A stretch of 64,000 nt of DNA from DATFVA01 sp963745945 (GCA_963745945.1 CAVUZG010000009.1:91187-155186); one strand, 5' to 3'; numbered from the stretch's first letter, positions 35,989 to 45,806 are shown. Numbers and translations are program-made. The notes: generated by a model from the letters alone, not told the origin.

Positions 35989-36336
35989 TTATTTTTTTTC
36001 AGAAACCTTGTTTGTAAGAACATTAGCTATAACAAATCCCAGACCGGTAATAGTAAAGATTGAAAACGGAACCCAGTAATCTTTATAAGTTACATCCTGC
36101 AACCACAAACCAAGTCCAAGTGAGACTCCAAACGCCACGGTTACAATGCCGATTTTCAACATTCTGAACGGATCTTTTTTGCTTTCGAAAAATTCCTTTA
36201 TTGAATCTGCACTTAATCCTTTTTCTATAAGCATTTGTCTTTCCCTCGAACGCAAATAGAAAAATGTTACAAGCACGAGCCCTGCCACCAGAGTCATTAT
36301 TATTGGGATAAATACCGCAATTACTTCACTTGCCAT
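35989..36336 (-). CDS. DUF6249 family small membrane protein
   Basis: 115 residues with three hydrophobic segments: AVFIPIIMTLVAGLVLVTFFYL, then a short cytoplasmic stretch RSRERQMLIEKGLSADSIKEF, then MLKIGIVTVAFGVSLGLGLWL and VPFSIFTITGLGFVIANVL. The RERQMLIEKG motif after the first helix is characteristic of DUF6249 of Bacteroidota. The function is unknown. It diverges from the ECF sigma gene across a 214-base gap, so regulation may be shared. Confidence 0.8.
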   Translation of the reverse strand: MASEVIAVFIPIIMTLVAGLVLVTFFYLRSRERQMLIEKGLSADSIKEFFESKKDPFRMLKIGIVTVAFGVSLGLGLWLQDVTYKDYWVPFSIFTITGLGFVIANVLTNKVSEKK

Positions 36337-36513
36337 TTTGTTACCTTTTTAGTTTTTCATTTAAGACCAGTTACTTTTTCATTTGGTTACGTTTGAATCG
36401 TAACGAGTTCTATAGCTTCAGACAAATGATCTTTCTTAAAGGTTACACAAGGCATATCTAATTGTAACGTCATTTATAATTCATTAATTTACTGGAACAA
36501 ATGAAAATTGTCC

Positions 36514-36543
36514 TGTAACCTAATTTCAAACTATCAGGTCTAA
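36514..36543 (+). promoter_or_regulatory. Candidate ECF-type promoter of the sigma/anti-sigma operon
   Basis: TGTAACC (36514-36520) and GTCTA (36539-36543) are spaced about as the -35 and -10 elements of ECF promoters. The resulting start would lie at or next to the ATG at 36551, implying a leaderless or very short leader. Upstream, GTTACG...CGTAAC (36386-36404) forms an inverted repeat with the same GTAAC core. Autoregulation is inferred, not shown. Confidence 0.3.
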
Positions 36544-36550
36544 TAGGTAG

Positions 36551-37117
36551 ATGAGAGAATTAACCGATGCAGAGATAATTGAATCTGTCAGGAAAGGAAA
36601 TCAATCTGATTTTGAAATACTGGTAGACAGATATAAGAATAAAGCTTTTTCACTACTGTGCAATTTGCTAAAAGATTCTATGGATGCAGAAGAAATATTA
36701 CAGGATTCATTTCTAAAAGCTTACTATGGGTTGAAGAATTTTAAACAGGAAGCTAAATTTTCGACCTGGTTTTACAGGATTGTATATAACACAGCTTTAA
36801 CAAGATTATCCGTTAAGAAAAGAAAAATTGAAAAAGAAATGACTTCAATTGATGAAGTACTGGAAATTTCAGGTGATTATAACTCAGATCAGACTGAAAA
36901 AAAAGATTTGCACGAATTCGTCAGCGAATTAATTGAGAAACTGCCTGCGAATTATGCTTCGGTTATTACAATGTTTTACCTGGAAGAATTATCGTGTGAA
37001 GAAATCAGTGAAGTGACAAATCTTTCTGTATCCAATGTTAAAGTTCTTCTTCACAGGTCAAGAAATGCTCTTAAGGATATAGTTCTTAAGAATAATTATA
37101 CTTTGGAGATGTTATGA
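36551..37117 (+). CDS. ECF-family RNA polymerase sigma factor
   Basis: 188 residues. Region 2 has NLLKDSMDAEEILQDSFLKAYYGLKNFKQEAKFSTWFYRIVYN, with the conserved DAEEILQDSFLKA core and FSTWFYRI. Region 4 has YLEELSCEEISEVTNLSVSNVKVLLHRSRNAL, the helix-turn-helix that reads the -35 element. Regions 1 and 3 are absent, as in ECF factors. It overlaps its anti-sigma partner by ATGA. Confidence 0.93.
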   Translation: MRELTDAEIIESVRKGNQSDFEILVDRYKNKAFSLLCNLLKDSMDAEEILQDSFLKAYYGLKNFKQEAKFSTWFYRIVYNTALTRLSVKKRKIEKEMTSIDEVLEISGDYNSDQTEKKDLHEFVSELIEKLPANYASVITMFYLEELSCEEISEVTNLSVSNVKVLLHRSRNALKDIVLKNNYTLEML

Positions 37118-37635
37118 TTGAACTAACAGATGAAATATTAAACAAATATATAGATGGTGAACTAACTGCTTCAGAATTAACTGAGGTAGAAAATATTATT
37201 AATTTTTCAGAGGATGCTAAACGAAGATTGTATGCAATGCAATTGGTTCACAATGAACTAAAGAATTATAGTGAGAAGACACCTGCATCTGATTTTACTT
37301 CAAAGATAATGAAGAAAATAATCAAGAAACCCGAAGCGAAAGGACAGAAATATTTTATTTTCTCAATTTCTTCGTTTTTTGTATTAATAAGTCTTGCCAT
37401 TATAGCGTATATTACTTCATTCATTCTATCATCAGGCAGTAGTGTTCCAGCTGAATCCAACGGTTTGAGTAACATGGTTTACCTCCTTGAAAAATCAGTT
37501 TACGTAATTAAAAAGATATTCACTGCCGGCAATATTTCTGTAATTGGCTTCATTTTTTCATTTGCAATTATTATCTCTGCCTACTTCTTTTTTGATAGTC
37601 ACAGACAAGCTAAAGAAAAGTTGAATAAACTTTAG
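37114..37635 (+). CDS. Membrane anti-sigma factor
   Basis: 173 residues. The N-terminal ~65 residues (DEILNKYIDGELTASELTEVENII ... AMQLVHNELKNY) resemble the helical sigma-binding domain of anti-sigma factors but lack the HxxxCxxC zinc motif. Two membrane segments follow (about 77-102 and 142-162). It probably holds the ECF sigma factor at the membrane. The overlapping position and size are the main evidence. Confidence 0.75.
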   Translation: MIELTDEILNKYIDGELTASELTEVENIINFSEDAKRRLYAMQLVHNELKNYSEKTPASDFTSKIMKKIIKKPEAKGQKYFIFSISSFFVLISLAIIAYITSFILSSGSSVPAESNGLSNMVYLLEKSVYVIKKIFTAGNISVIGFIFSFAIIISAYFFFDSHRQAKEKLNKL

Positions 37636-37801
37636 TTATATACTTAAGTTATATTATTCATCTTCACTCACAATAATTTCTACCCTTTTTGTTATTTTAT
37701 CAGTAGTAATTAAATAAAAAGCGGAAAAACACTCTCGCGAAGATTACGAATGTTGAAAAAAGTGAGAGTAATAAACGCAGAAAATAATTTAACGAAAAAT
37801 T

Positions 37802-38716
37802 ATGAATACAAAAGCCGGATACGTTTCAATTCTCGGACTTCCTAACGTTGGTAAATCAACATTGCTTAATGCCTTGCTGGGACAGAAAATTTCTATTGTA
37901 AATGAAAAACCACAAACTACAAGAAAAAGAATACTCGGAATTTTATCTGAAGAAAACTACCAGGTTATTTTTCTAGATACTCCCGGAATACTTAAACCGA
38001 ATTATCTTCTGCAGGAAAAAATGATGGATGATGTTAACCGTTCTATCCACGATGCAGATATATTTCTTTTAATGGTAGATGTTGGTGATGATCCGGCAGG
38101 GGAAAAACTTCTTTCACTTCCTGAAGTAAAAAAAATTATGGAATCCAATGTTCCTATTTTATTATTGTTAAACAAAGTCGATCTTATTAAACAGGAAGTT
38201 GTTACAATAATGATTTCCCGATTTGAAGGAAAAGGGAATTTTAAAAGTGTTATTCCGCTTGCTGCAAACGTAAATTATAATATTCAGAAAGTACTGGTAG
38301 AAATTGTGGATCTGCTTCCTGAAAATCCAAAATTTTACCCTGATGATATTGTTGCAGACGAAAACGAAAGATTTTTTGTATCTGAAATAATAAGAGAAAA
38401 AATTCTGGAACTTTACAGAGATGAAATTCCATATAGCGTTGAGATTTTGATTAATGATTTTAAGGAAAGAGATGCTAATAAAGATTACATTGAAGCTGAA
38501 ATTGTTGTAGAGAAAGAAAGTCAGAAAGGAATAATAATAGGAAAACAGGGAGCCGCAGTAAAAAAACTTGGCGAGGTATCCAGAAAAGCGATAGAGGAAT
38601 TTTTGAATCATGAAGTTTACCTGGATATGCGTGTAAAGGTCAGGAAAAACTGGCGAACTGATGAAAGGATGCTTCGGTCTTTTGGCTATTCACACGAAAA
38701 GGAGAAAGGTGAGTAG
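37802..38716 (+). CDS. era: GTPase Era
   Basis: 304 residues. G1 is GLPNVGKSTLLNALLG (residues 12-27), then FLDTPGILKPN (G3) and LLNKVDLI (G4). The C-terminal KH domain contains GIIIGKQGAAVKKLGEVSRKAIEEFL. It binds the 3' end of 16S rRNA during 30S assembly. The 165 bases upstream show only a weak inverted repeat. Confidence 0.95.
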   Translation: MNTKAGYVSILGLPNVGKSTLLNALLGQKISIVNEKPQTTRKRILGILSEENYQVIFLDTPGILKPNYLLQEKMMDDVNRSIHDADIFLLMVDVGDDPAGEKLLSLPEVKKIMESNVPILLLLNKVDLIKQEVVTIMISRFEGKGNFKSVIPLAANVNYNIQKVLVEIVDLLPENPKFYPDDIVADENERFFVSEIIREKILELYRDEIPYSVEILINDFKERDANKDYIEAEIVVEKESQKGIIIGKQGAAVKKLGEVSRKAIEEFLNHEVYLDMRVKVRKNWRTDERMLRSFGYSHEKEKGE

Positions 38717-38743
38717 GATTTTTCAATTTGGTATTGAATACCG

Positions 38744-39655
38744 GTGAAGAATTTTAAGGGTGAAACTGCTCTTGTTGTTGCAACGATAATTTGGGGCGCA
38801 ACCTTTACAATTATCAAAGGTGCTTTACATGATGTTTCCCCGCTCGTTTTTATTTCTCTACGGTTTACATTTGCAGCAATAATTTTACTCCCGTTTTTAT
38901 TCAGGGAAATAAAAAATATTACTAAACCTGTTTTATTGGGGGGTATCTTATTAGGATTATTTTATTTCCTTGGATTTTCAACTCAGACGATTGGTCTAAG
39001 TTATACTTCAGCTACAAAGTCAGGATTTATTACCGGCAGTTTTGTGATTTTCACACCAATTCTTCAAGTTATATTTGAAAAAAAACTTCCTTCAATGGGA
39101 ACTTTATTTGGGATAGTTTTGGCTATAGTCGGATTAATTTTCCTTTCAAGTAAAGGGACATCCTTATTATCCGTTTTTTCTGAAATGGGAGAGAGTTTTA
39201 ATCTTGGAGATTTTTTTACCTTACTCTGTGCATTTTTCTTTTCACTTTATGTGGTTTACCTTGATATAGTTAGCAAGAAGTACGCTTATAAACCATTAGT
39301 TTTTTTACAAATTGCGGTCACAGGAATTTGCGGGATTCTTTTTACAGGTATTCTATCCCTTTTCGGTTTAGAAAATCCGCGAATCGAATTCACAGCAAAT
39401 CTATTATTCGCTGTGTGCTATACCTCTATTTTAGCTACTATAGTAACAACTATCATTATGACAAAATATCAAAAGCTGATTGTTCCTGCGAGAGCTGGAA
39501 TTATTTATGCTTTCGAACCTATTTTTTCTGCCATTGTTGCATTTTTTGTGTTGAGAGAAAAAATCTCTAATTTTGGATTTATTGGAGGCGCTCTTATATT
39601 TTCAGGACTCCTGGTTTCAGAGTTACTTGATAAAAAAAGTGTAAAAGTACAATGA
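38744..39655 (+). CDS. DMT/EamA-family transporter
   Basis: 303 residues with ten predicted hydrophobic helices in two EamA repeats. The first starts ALVVATIIWGATFTIIKG; the second contains the YAFEPIFSAIVAFFVLREK signature, an EamA hallmark. It probably exports amino acids or other small metabolites; the substrate is unknown. It starts at GTG 38744 and overlaps acyP by ATGA. Confidence 0.88.
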   Translation: MKNFKGETALVVATIIWGATFTIIKGALHDVSPLVFISLRFTFAAIILLPFLFREIKNITKPVLLGGILLGLFYFLGFSTQTIGLSYTSATKSGFITGSFVIFTPILQVIFEKKLPSMGTLFGIVLAIVGLIFLSSKGTSLLSVFSEMGESFNLGDFFTLLCAFFFSLYVVYLDIVSKKYAYKPLVFLQIAVTGICGILFTGILSLFGLENPRIEFTANLLFAVCYTSILATIVTTIIMTKYQKLIVPARAGIIYAFEPIFSAIVAFFVLREKISNFGFIGGALIFSGLLVSELLDKKSVKVQ

Positions 39656-39936
39656 GTGATAGTGAGAAACGTGCTGAAATAATTGCTAATGGTCTTGTAC
39701 AGGGTGTAGGATTCAGGTATTACATTATTAAGAACGCCGAAAGCCTTGAACTTAAAGGTTATACTAAAAATCTTTTTTCAGGAGAAATCCTTACGGTAGT
39801 TGAAGGAAGTAGAGCAAAAATAGAAGAACTGTTCAAAAGGATAAAAATCGGACCTTCCCACGCTTCTGTAAAGAACTGCAAAATAGAATGGGGAGAAAGT
39901 AAAAATGAATTCATACATTTTGAGATAAGGTATTGA
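39652..39936 (+). CDS. acyP: Acylphosphatase
   Basis: 94 residues. The P-loop-like GLVQGVGFRYYI has the catalytic arginine and GYTKNLFSGEILTVVEG the catalytic asparagine (N of TKN). It hydrolyses acyl phosphates. It overlaps its neighbours on both sides by four bases, so it sits within a translationally coupled run from 38744 to 42711. Confidence 0.92.
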   Translation: MSDSEKRAEIIANGLVQGVGFRYYIIKNAESLELKGYTKNLFSGEILTVVEGSRAKIEELFKRIKIGPSHASVKNCKIEWGESKNEFIHFEIRY

Positions 39937-40421
39937 ACCAACAATTCAGAACTGGTTTTGGTTTTGATGTGCATGCTTTAACCGAGGGTCGTAAATTAAT
40001 CCTCGGCGGAATAGAAATTTCCCATTCCAAAGGTTTGCTCGGACATTCAGATGCTGATGCATTATTACACTCTATTACTGATGCAATGCTTGGAGCTTTA
40101 GCATTGGGAGATATTGGTCAGCATTTTCCGGATACCAATCCTGATTATAAAAATGCTGACAGCTCAATGTTCCTTAGACTGACAAATAAAATGGTGAAAC
40201 AGAAAGGTTATTCAATTGGTAATATCGATGCGATGATCTCTCTGCAGCAGCCTAAAATTGCTAAGTACATAATTAAAATGCGTGAAAAAATTGCCTCTAT
40301 ACTTGGTGTGGGACTAGACCAGGTTTCAGTTAAAGCAGGCACCAATGAAAAATTAGGATTTGTTGGGAGAGAAGAGGGTGTTGCTGTTTTTTCAACCGTA
40401 CTTTTAATCAAAGACAATTAA
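39933..40421 (+). CDS. ispF: 2-C-methyl-D-erythritol 2,4-cyclodiphosphate synthase
   Basis: 162 residues, starting at TTG 39933, which overlaps the acyP stop (TTGA). It shows FGFDVHALTEGRKLILGG (metal ligands D and H), SDADALLHSITDAMLGALALGDIGQHFPD, and AGTNEKLGFVGREEGVAV. It makes the cyclic diphosphate of the MEP isoprenoid pathway, indicating that pathway rather than mevalonate. Confidence 0.95.
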   Translation: MNQQFRTGFGFDVHALTEGRKLILGGIEISHSKGLLGHSDADALLHSITDAMLGALALGDIGQHFPDTNPDYKNADSSMFLRLTNKMVKQKGYSIGNIDAMISLQQPKIAKYIIKMREKIASILGVGLDQVSVKAGTNEKLGFVGREEGVAVFSTVLLIKDN

Positions 40422-40423
40422 GT

Positions 40424-41035
40424 ATGATTGAACATATCCTCGAATTCATTTCACAACTAACTCCTTTCTGGATTTACGTTGCACTTTTCTTTTTCTCCTT
40501 TATAGAAAATGTTTTTCCGCCATCACCAAGTGATCTTGTTATAGTTGTGGGCGGTTCACTCATTGGAACCGGGGAACTCCATTTTATTCCAACTCTTCTT
40601 ATATCAACTCTTGGGAGTGTTGCCGGTTTCATGACTTTGTTTTATATCGGTACTCAGCTTGATAGAAAAGTTATTCAATCAGGTAAGATTAAATTTATTT
40701 CGATGGAAGCATTAACCAAGGTTGAAATGTGGTTTAAGAAATGGGGCTACTGGATAATCCTTGCAAACAGGTTTCTTCCCGGTACCCGATCGGTCATTTC
40801 ATTCTTTGCAGGATTAAGTGAACTGGATTTTAAAAAAACTGCTCTACTTGCTGCAATAAGTGCTTTTGTGTGGAATGCGGTTATTGTTTACCTGGGAGTT
40901 GTTTTTGGTCATAATATTGAAATTATAGATAAATATCTTTCAACTTATAGTAATATAGCCTGGATAATTACAGCGGTGATTGTTCTTGTGTTTGTGATCA
41001 GGTTCGTTATTCAAAAAAGGAAAATAAAAAATTGA
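40424..41035 (+). CDS. DedA-family membrane protein
   Basis: 203 residues with several membrane helices. It has the motifs FIENVFPPSPSDLVIVVGG (with the acidic and PPSPSD signature) and NRFLPGTRSVISFFAG of the DedA/VTT family, which includes lipid scramblases and undecaprenyl-phosphate translocases. It overlaps lnt by four bases. Confidence 0.9.
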   Translation: MIEHILEFISQLTPFWIYVALFFFSFIENVFPPSPSDLVIVVGGSLIGTGELHFIPTLLISTLGSVAGFMTLFYIGTQLDRKVIQSGKIKFISMEALTKVEMWFKKWGYWIILANRFLPGTRSVISFFAGLSELDFKKTALLAAISAFVWNAVIVYLGVVFGHNIEIIDKYLSTYSNIAWIITAVIVLVFVIRFVIQKRKIKN

Positions 41036-42711
41036 AATTTTTCTTCCGGAAAAACAAAACTTATGTAACTGAAGAAGAAAAAAAACTCAGAAGAAGAGAC
41101 AGGATTCTATTAGTACTAAGTGGAATATTTCTGGGGGTCTCTTTCCCCCCGGTTCCTTTTCCATTTACTATTTTCATGCTGATTGGTCTAGTTCCTTATT
41201 TTATAGTGATTGAACGAAGAGTAAAGCTGATTGATATTAATAAGGCGACTTATTTAATGGCTTTTATTTTCGGTTTGCTAACTATCTATTGGGTTGGAAG
41301 CTGGCAGAAAGAATCTGATCCGTTCTTAATGATATCAGGCGCATTATTGCTTTTTGTGAATCCAATTTTCTTTCTTATTCCATCAACTCTTCTTTATTTT
41401 TCGAGAAAAATTTTTCCTACCGGAGTTACACTTTTTCTTTTTCCTTTGTTTTGGGTTAGTTATGAATATGTTTATATGCTTACAGATTTAAGCTTTCCAT
41501 GGTTAACCTTAGGGAACGGCCTTCCACACTTTATATCTTTTATACAAATAGCAGACATTGTTGGAACACTTGGATTATCTCTGATTGTGGTATTATTAAA
41601 TGTCCTTTTTTATAAGGGGATTTCATTTTATTCCGTTAAGAAAAAAAAATCATATCTGCATTTTGCAATCGGAGTATCTATATTACTGGTTATACTGATC
41701 TACGGCGCATATAGATTAAATACATTTAAGATTTCTGACAGAACAGTTCGTGTTGGTCTGATCCAGCCAAATCTCGATCCATGGGAAAAGTGGAGTGGAG
41801 GAAGTGTTGAACAACTGACACATACTTATTTAGATATGTCCAGAAAAGCTGTAAAAAAAGGAGCTAAATTAATTGTCTGGCCCGAAACAGCCTTGCCGGT
41901 TTTCCTGTTGAATGGTGCATTCCGGAACTCTCTCGATTCAATTTATAATTTTACTCAGGAAAATGGAATCTATCTTTTAACTGGAATGCCGGATATCAGG
42001 TACGATGAAAAAGGTCCCGGACTACCTGAAGACTCCAAGTATAGTAAAGAAGGAAAATTTTATTACAGGACATACAATGCAATATTTCTTTTTTCGCCTT
42101 TCACAAAGCAGATTCAGCGTTATGGTAAAATGAAACTTGTTCCGTTTGGTGAACATGTTCCCTTTGCTGATACATTTCCGTTTTTAGGTGATCTGATAAA
42201 ATGGGGAGTTGGAATTACCGGATGGAACATCGGAAAAGATACACTTGTATTTAAACTTCCTATGAAAATTGAAAATGATAATTTCGATGAAGATACTTTG
42301 AAGTTAAACGGACTTGTTTGTTACGAATCTATATATCCGGATTTTGTTGCAAGTTTTATTAAGAAAGGTGCTGAGCTTATAACTGTAGTTACAAATGATA
42401 GCTGGTATGGTAATTCAAGCGGACCTTATCAGCATAAAGAAATTTCTGTACTTCGGGCTGTAGAAAACAGGAGATCAGTACTTCGAGCTGCAAACGGTGG
42501 AATAAGTTGCGTAATTAATCCTCTTGGAAAAACTGTAATTCAATCTAAGATGTTTACAAAAGATATAATCGTAGAAGATGTTCCCTTAGAAAAAGAAAAA
42601 ACAATTTATACAGAAACGCATTCGGTAATTCCTGTTATGTGTTCGGTTTTTTCATTATGGCTGGTAGGAATAATCATATTAAAAAAGATGAAGGAAAAAT
42701 TTAATCTTTAG
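41032..42711 (+). CDS. lnt: Apolipoprotein N-acyltransferase
   Basis: 559 residues, starting at TTG 41032. The N-terminal ~230 residues contain membrane helices. The periplasmic nitrilase domain has WPETALPVF (catalytic E), KMKLVPFGEHVPF (catalytic K) and LVCYES (catalytic C). It adds the third acyl chain to lipoproteins, of which this window encodes several (9430, 20754, 55473). Lnt is known in several Gram-negative groups. Confidence 0.93.
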   Translation: MKFFFRKNKTYVTEEEKKLRRRDRILLVLSGIFLGVSFPPVPFPFTIFMLIGLVPYFIVIERRVKLIDINKATYLMAFIFGLLTIYWVGSWQKESDPFLMISGALLLFVNPIFFLIPSTLLYFSRKIFPTGVTLFLFPLFWVSYEYVYMLTDLSFPWLTLGNGLPHFISFIQIADIVGTLGLSLIVVLLNVLFYKGISFYSVKKKKSYLHFAIGVSILLVILIYGAYRLNTFKISDRTVRVGLIQPNLDPWEKWSGGSVEQLTHTYLDMSRKAVKKGAKLIVWPETALPVFLLNGAFRNSLDSIYNFTQENGIYLLTGMPDIRYDEKGPGLPEDSKYSKEGKFYYRTYNAIFLFSPFTKQIQRYGKMKLVPFGEHVPFADTFPFLGDLIKWGVGITGWNIGKDTLVFKLPMKIENDNFDEDTLKLNGLVCYESIYPDFVASFIKKGAELITVVTNDSWYGNSSGPYQHKEISVLRAVENRRSVLRAANGGISCVINPLGKTVIQSKMFTKDIIVEDVPLEKEKTIYTETHSVIPVMCSVFSLWLVGIIILKKMKEKFNL

Positions 42712-42749
42712 CTAATTAATAATAAATTAAAAATAATTCTTTAAGAAAA

Positions 42750-43784
42750 ATGCCTGAGAAATATATTGATTTAAGAAGTGATACTGTTACCCGTCCTTCG
42801 GCTGCTATGCGCAAAGTAATGTATGATGCAGAAGTTGGTGATGATGTATTCCGGGAAGATCCTTCTGTGAACAAACTGCAGGAATATGCTGCCGAATTAC
42901 TTGGTAAAGAAGTAGCACTTTTTGTTCCAAGCGGTGTAATGGGAAATCAGATTTGCCTGAATGTTCTCACCAGTCCCGGTGACGAAGTAATATGCGAAAG
43001 AGATTCACATATTTTTAACTATGAATCAGGTTCACCTGCGGCTTTAAGCGGTATTCAGCTTTCGCCGTTAGATGGAAAAAGCGGAGTAATCACCCCGGAA
43101 CAGGTTGAACCATTCATTCGTCCTGTTAGTGCTTACTATATGGCCCGCACAAAAGTAATTGAAGTTGAGAACACACATAACAGGGCGGGTGGAACAATTC
43201 ATCCGATTGAAAATATTATTGCACTGAGCAAGCTTGCAAAAAAATACAATTTGTTTTTTCATTTGGATGGTGCAAGAATCTGGAATGCATCAGTTGCTTC
43301 CGGCATACCGGTAAAAGAATATGCAAAACATTTCGATTCAATTTCCTGTTGTTTATCAAAAGGACTGGGTGCTCCCGTTGGTTCAATTATAGCCGGCACA
43401 AAAGAATTTATTCAGAAAGCTTTCCGGGTTCGTAAAGCCTGGGGCGGTGGAATGAGGCAGGTGGGCATTATCGCAGCAGCCGGATTATATGCACTGAAAA
43501 ATAATATTGAAAGACTTGAAGAAGACCACCTGAAAGCAAAGATGCTCGCAGAAACTATTGCCGAAATTCCATCTCTTGAGATTGATTTGAGTGCCATCCA
43601 GACTAATATTCTGATCTTCAGGCCTAAACAGATTTCTGTTGAAGAGGCGATCAGTGCATGTAAAAACAAAGGTTTGCTGATATCTGTCGGAAAAATAGAC
43701 TCGCTGAGGGCAATAACTCACCTGGATGTAAGTTTTGACGAAATTAAAAAAGCACAGGAAATAATTACAGATGTTTTTAAGTGA
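42750..43784 (+). CDS. ltaE: Low-specificity L-threonine aldolase
   Basis: 344 residues, PLP-dependent fold type I. Signature DLRSDTVTRPSAAMRKVM ... VGDDVFREDPSVNKLQ, HLDGARIWNA, and the PLP lysine in SCCLSKGLGAPVGS. It cleaves threonine or allo-threonine to glycine and acetaldehyde. Its stop overlaps the next gene's upstream start codon (GTGA). Confidence 0.93.
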   Translation: MPEKYIDLRSDTVTRPSAAMRKVMYDAEVGDDVFREDPSVNKLQEYAAELLGKEVALFVPSGVMGNQICLNVLTSPGDEVICERDSHIFNYESGSPAALSGIQLSPLDGKSGVITPEQVEPFIRPVSAYYMARTKVIEVENTHNRAGGTIHPIENIIALSKLAKKYNLFFHLDGARIWNASVASGIPVKEYAKHFDSISCCLSKGLGAPVGSIIAGTKEFIQKAFRVRKAWGGGMRQVGIIAAAGLYALKNNIERLEEDHLKAKMLAETIAEIPSLEIDLSAIQTNILIFRPKQISVEEAISACKNKGLLISVGKIDSLRAITHLDVSFDEIKKAQEIITDVFK

Positions 43785-44227
43785 TAATTATGGATATAAA
43801 TAAATTTAGACACAGTATTCCGATTAAAGTAAGATTTTGTGATCTGGATGCAATGGGTCATGTGAACAATGCTGCTTATCTTTCATATCTGGAGGAAGCT
43901 AGGCTTGCATACTATAACCATGTTCTGAATATCGACACAAACAAGCTTGAATTTAATGCAGTAGTTGCAAGGATTGAAATAGATTATCTGGAACAGATCA
44001 GGCTTGGGGATAATGTGGAAGTTTATACACGTACAGGGAAAATAGGTAATAAAAGTTCCGATGTTGAACACCTGATCGTAATTGTGGATAATCAGGACAG
44101 AAAAATTGCTGCAAGGGCTCAAACCAAACTGGTCTCTTTTGATTACAGGAAGAATAAAACTATCCCGGTGCCTGAAAATGATCGCTCAATTATAGAAAAG
44201 TTTGAAAGCGGTGGCAAAGAGGTATAA
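43781..44227 (+). CDS. Hotdog-fold acyl-CoA thioesterase (YbgC/4HBT type)
   Basis: 148 residues from GTG 43781; an in-frame ATG at 43790 is an alternative start. The motif VRFCDLDAMGHVNNAAYLSYLEEARLAY has the catalytic aspartate of the 4HBT family and the hotdog helix. It hydrolyses acyl-CoA thioesters. A paralog of similar size and motif is at 54226. It converges on the XRE regulator, and it may serve fatty-acid turnover with the fad genes. Confidence 0.85.
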   Translation: MIIMDINKFRHSIPIKVRFCDLDAMGHVNNAAYLSYLEEARLAYYNHVLNIDTNKLEFNAVVARIEIDYLEQIRLGDNVEVYTRTGKIGNKSSDVEHLIVIVDNQDRKIAARAQTKLVSFDYRKNKTIPVPENDRSIIEKFESGGKEV

Positions 44228-44233
44228 TAATTA

Positions 44234-45739
44234 TCAGGATTCATCTTTTATTATTTTTTTTAATGCATCCTGAAGTTTTATTAAACGGACATTGTTTTCA
44301 TATACGGTTGGTTCAGCAATTCTTTCTTTGCAGTCCATTATCTGGCAGCGTTCACAGGTATCGTTAACAGTAATCACAGGTATAGACGGATCATCCACAA
44401 ATGATATTCTTTGCCTTAGTTCTTCGTTCATCAGAAAGCCGAGTGTTACACTGTAACTGGTATTTTTCAGAAGTGTTGAATCCTTTGCAATGGATATGGT
44501 CAGATATTCATTACCGGAGTTTATAAAAACAGATTTCTGTATGTCTGCCAGGATCTGACCGGATTTATTATTTTTTTGTTGCTTCTTTTCTAATTTCCTG
44601 ATTACATTTACCGACTGCCATCTCCTGCAGTAATGCTCTGAAGTATTATAACCGCCAGGGTTTTCTTTGGTATTAAGCCTTATTTCCTTAGAAAGGTTAA
44701 ATCGATCAGAACCTTTCTCCGAATTAAACCGGTGAAAAAAGAAGGTGTTGATATTAAAGTATCTGGATAAAACATTGGTTATCCTTTGCATCAGCATTTC
44801 GGGGGAAGCATTATATTTTTGAATAAGAGAAAGAATAAAATTGTCATCAAAAAATTTCTTTCCGAAGAATATTCTTAAATCAGAAAGTAAATCCTCTTTA
44901 CTTATCATCAATGCAGTGGCAAAGTATGAAGCTCTGAGATTGTTTAGCAGTTGGTCAAAAGAATCCAGACGGAGATTCGAATAAATATGAGAACGCTCAG
45001 TAATACTCAGGAAATTATAGGCAATTTCTTTACCAAGGATAAAAGCCTTCTGAGAGTCTGTTAATCTTTTATTCAACAGGATTTTCTTCTTCTTTCCATT
45101 CTGAATATTGATTCCCCGTATGGTTCTGAATTCCTCTGAATCGGATATAACTTGTTCTTTAACTTCATAATTAAATTCATTTGCAATTATTTTAAGGAGG
45201 GCATTGAACTTCAACGGTGCCTTATACGTAAACTTAATCTTTTTCAGAAATTTATTGACTGCTTCTTCAAGATCATGGAAATAATTATCGTTCAGTTCTT
45301 TGTATGTTCTTATTGCAGTTTTACTGAAATTATTCTGGGACATTTCAAGACCCTTTGCCAGTTCAATCAGTGTAGATACCAGTGCGCTAAGCTGGAGCGG
45401 AGCAAGGGAGATCTGATGCAATAGTTTGTTAATATCAATTCCGTAATGATCCAGAGGAAGCTGCTCAAGGATATTGGATTCCAGAAGTTCGCTGACAGGT
45501 GCAAGATTTTTAGTAAGCTTCAGGGAAACAAGCTTATCATATGATACATCAAGTGCGTCTGCAAGTGCCGCTATTTTATCTGATTTAGGATACTTTTTCC
45601 CGTTTTCAATTTCGTTTAAGTATGAAGCTGAAAGGGAACATTTTCCTGCCAATTCAGCAAGAGATAAATTCTGATCCTGCCTCAATTGTTTCAGTTTTAG
45701 GCCAAAAATTAACCTTATATTATTTTCTGATAATTTCAT
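44234..45739 (-). CDS. XRE-family regulator of the ScfR/DUF2083 (short-chain fatty acid) type
   Basis: 501 residues. The N-terminal XRE helix-turn-helix (FGLKLKQLRQDQNLSLAELAGKCSLSASYLNEIENG, about 12-47) is followed by an IrrE-like domain in which the HExxH peptidase motif is replaced (LGKEIAYNFL), so no metallopeptidase activity is expected. The C-terminus has a cysteine-rich segment (DTCERCQIMDCKERIAEP). Proteins of this build regulate fatty-acid genes. Position supports this: it is divergent from fadD, and a 14-bp palindrome lies in the shared promoter region. Confidence 0.75.
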   Translation of the reverse strand: MKLSENNIRLIFGLKLKQLRQDQNLSLAELAGKCSLSASYLNEIENGKKYPKSDKIAALADALDVSYDKLVSLKLTKNLAPVSELLESNILEQLPLDHYGIDINKLLHQISLAPLQLSALVSTLIELAKGLEMSQNNFSKTAIRTYKELNDNYFHDLEEAVNKFLKKIKFTYKAPLKFNALLKIIANEFNYEVKEQVISDSEEFRTIRGINIQNGKKKKILLNKRLTDSQKAFILGKEIAYNFLSITERSHIYSNLRLDSFDQLLNNLRASYFATALMISKEDLLSDLRIFFGKKFFDDNFILSLIQKYNASPEMLMQRITNVLSRYFNINTFFFHRFNSEKGSDRFNLSKEIRLNTKENPGGYNTSEHYCRRWQSVNVIRKLEKKQQKNNKSGQILADIQKSVFINSGNEYLTISIAKDSTLLKNTSYSVTLGFLMNEELRQRISFVDDPSIPVITVNDTCERCQIMDCKERIAEPTVYENNVRLIKLQDALKKIIKDES

Positions 45740-45806
45740 ATTGGTATTTTACTTAGATAACTGAAATATAATAAATTTAACTATAGAATGGCAAAAATTC
45801 ATTATT

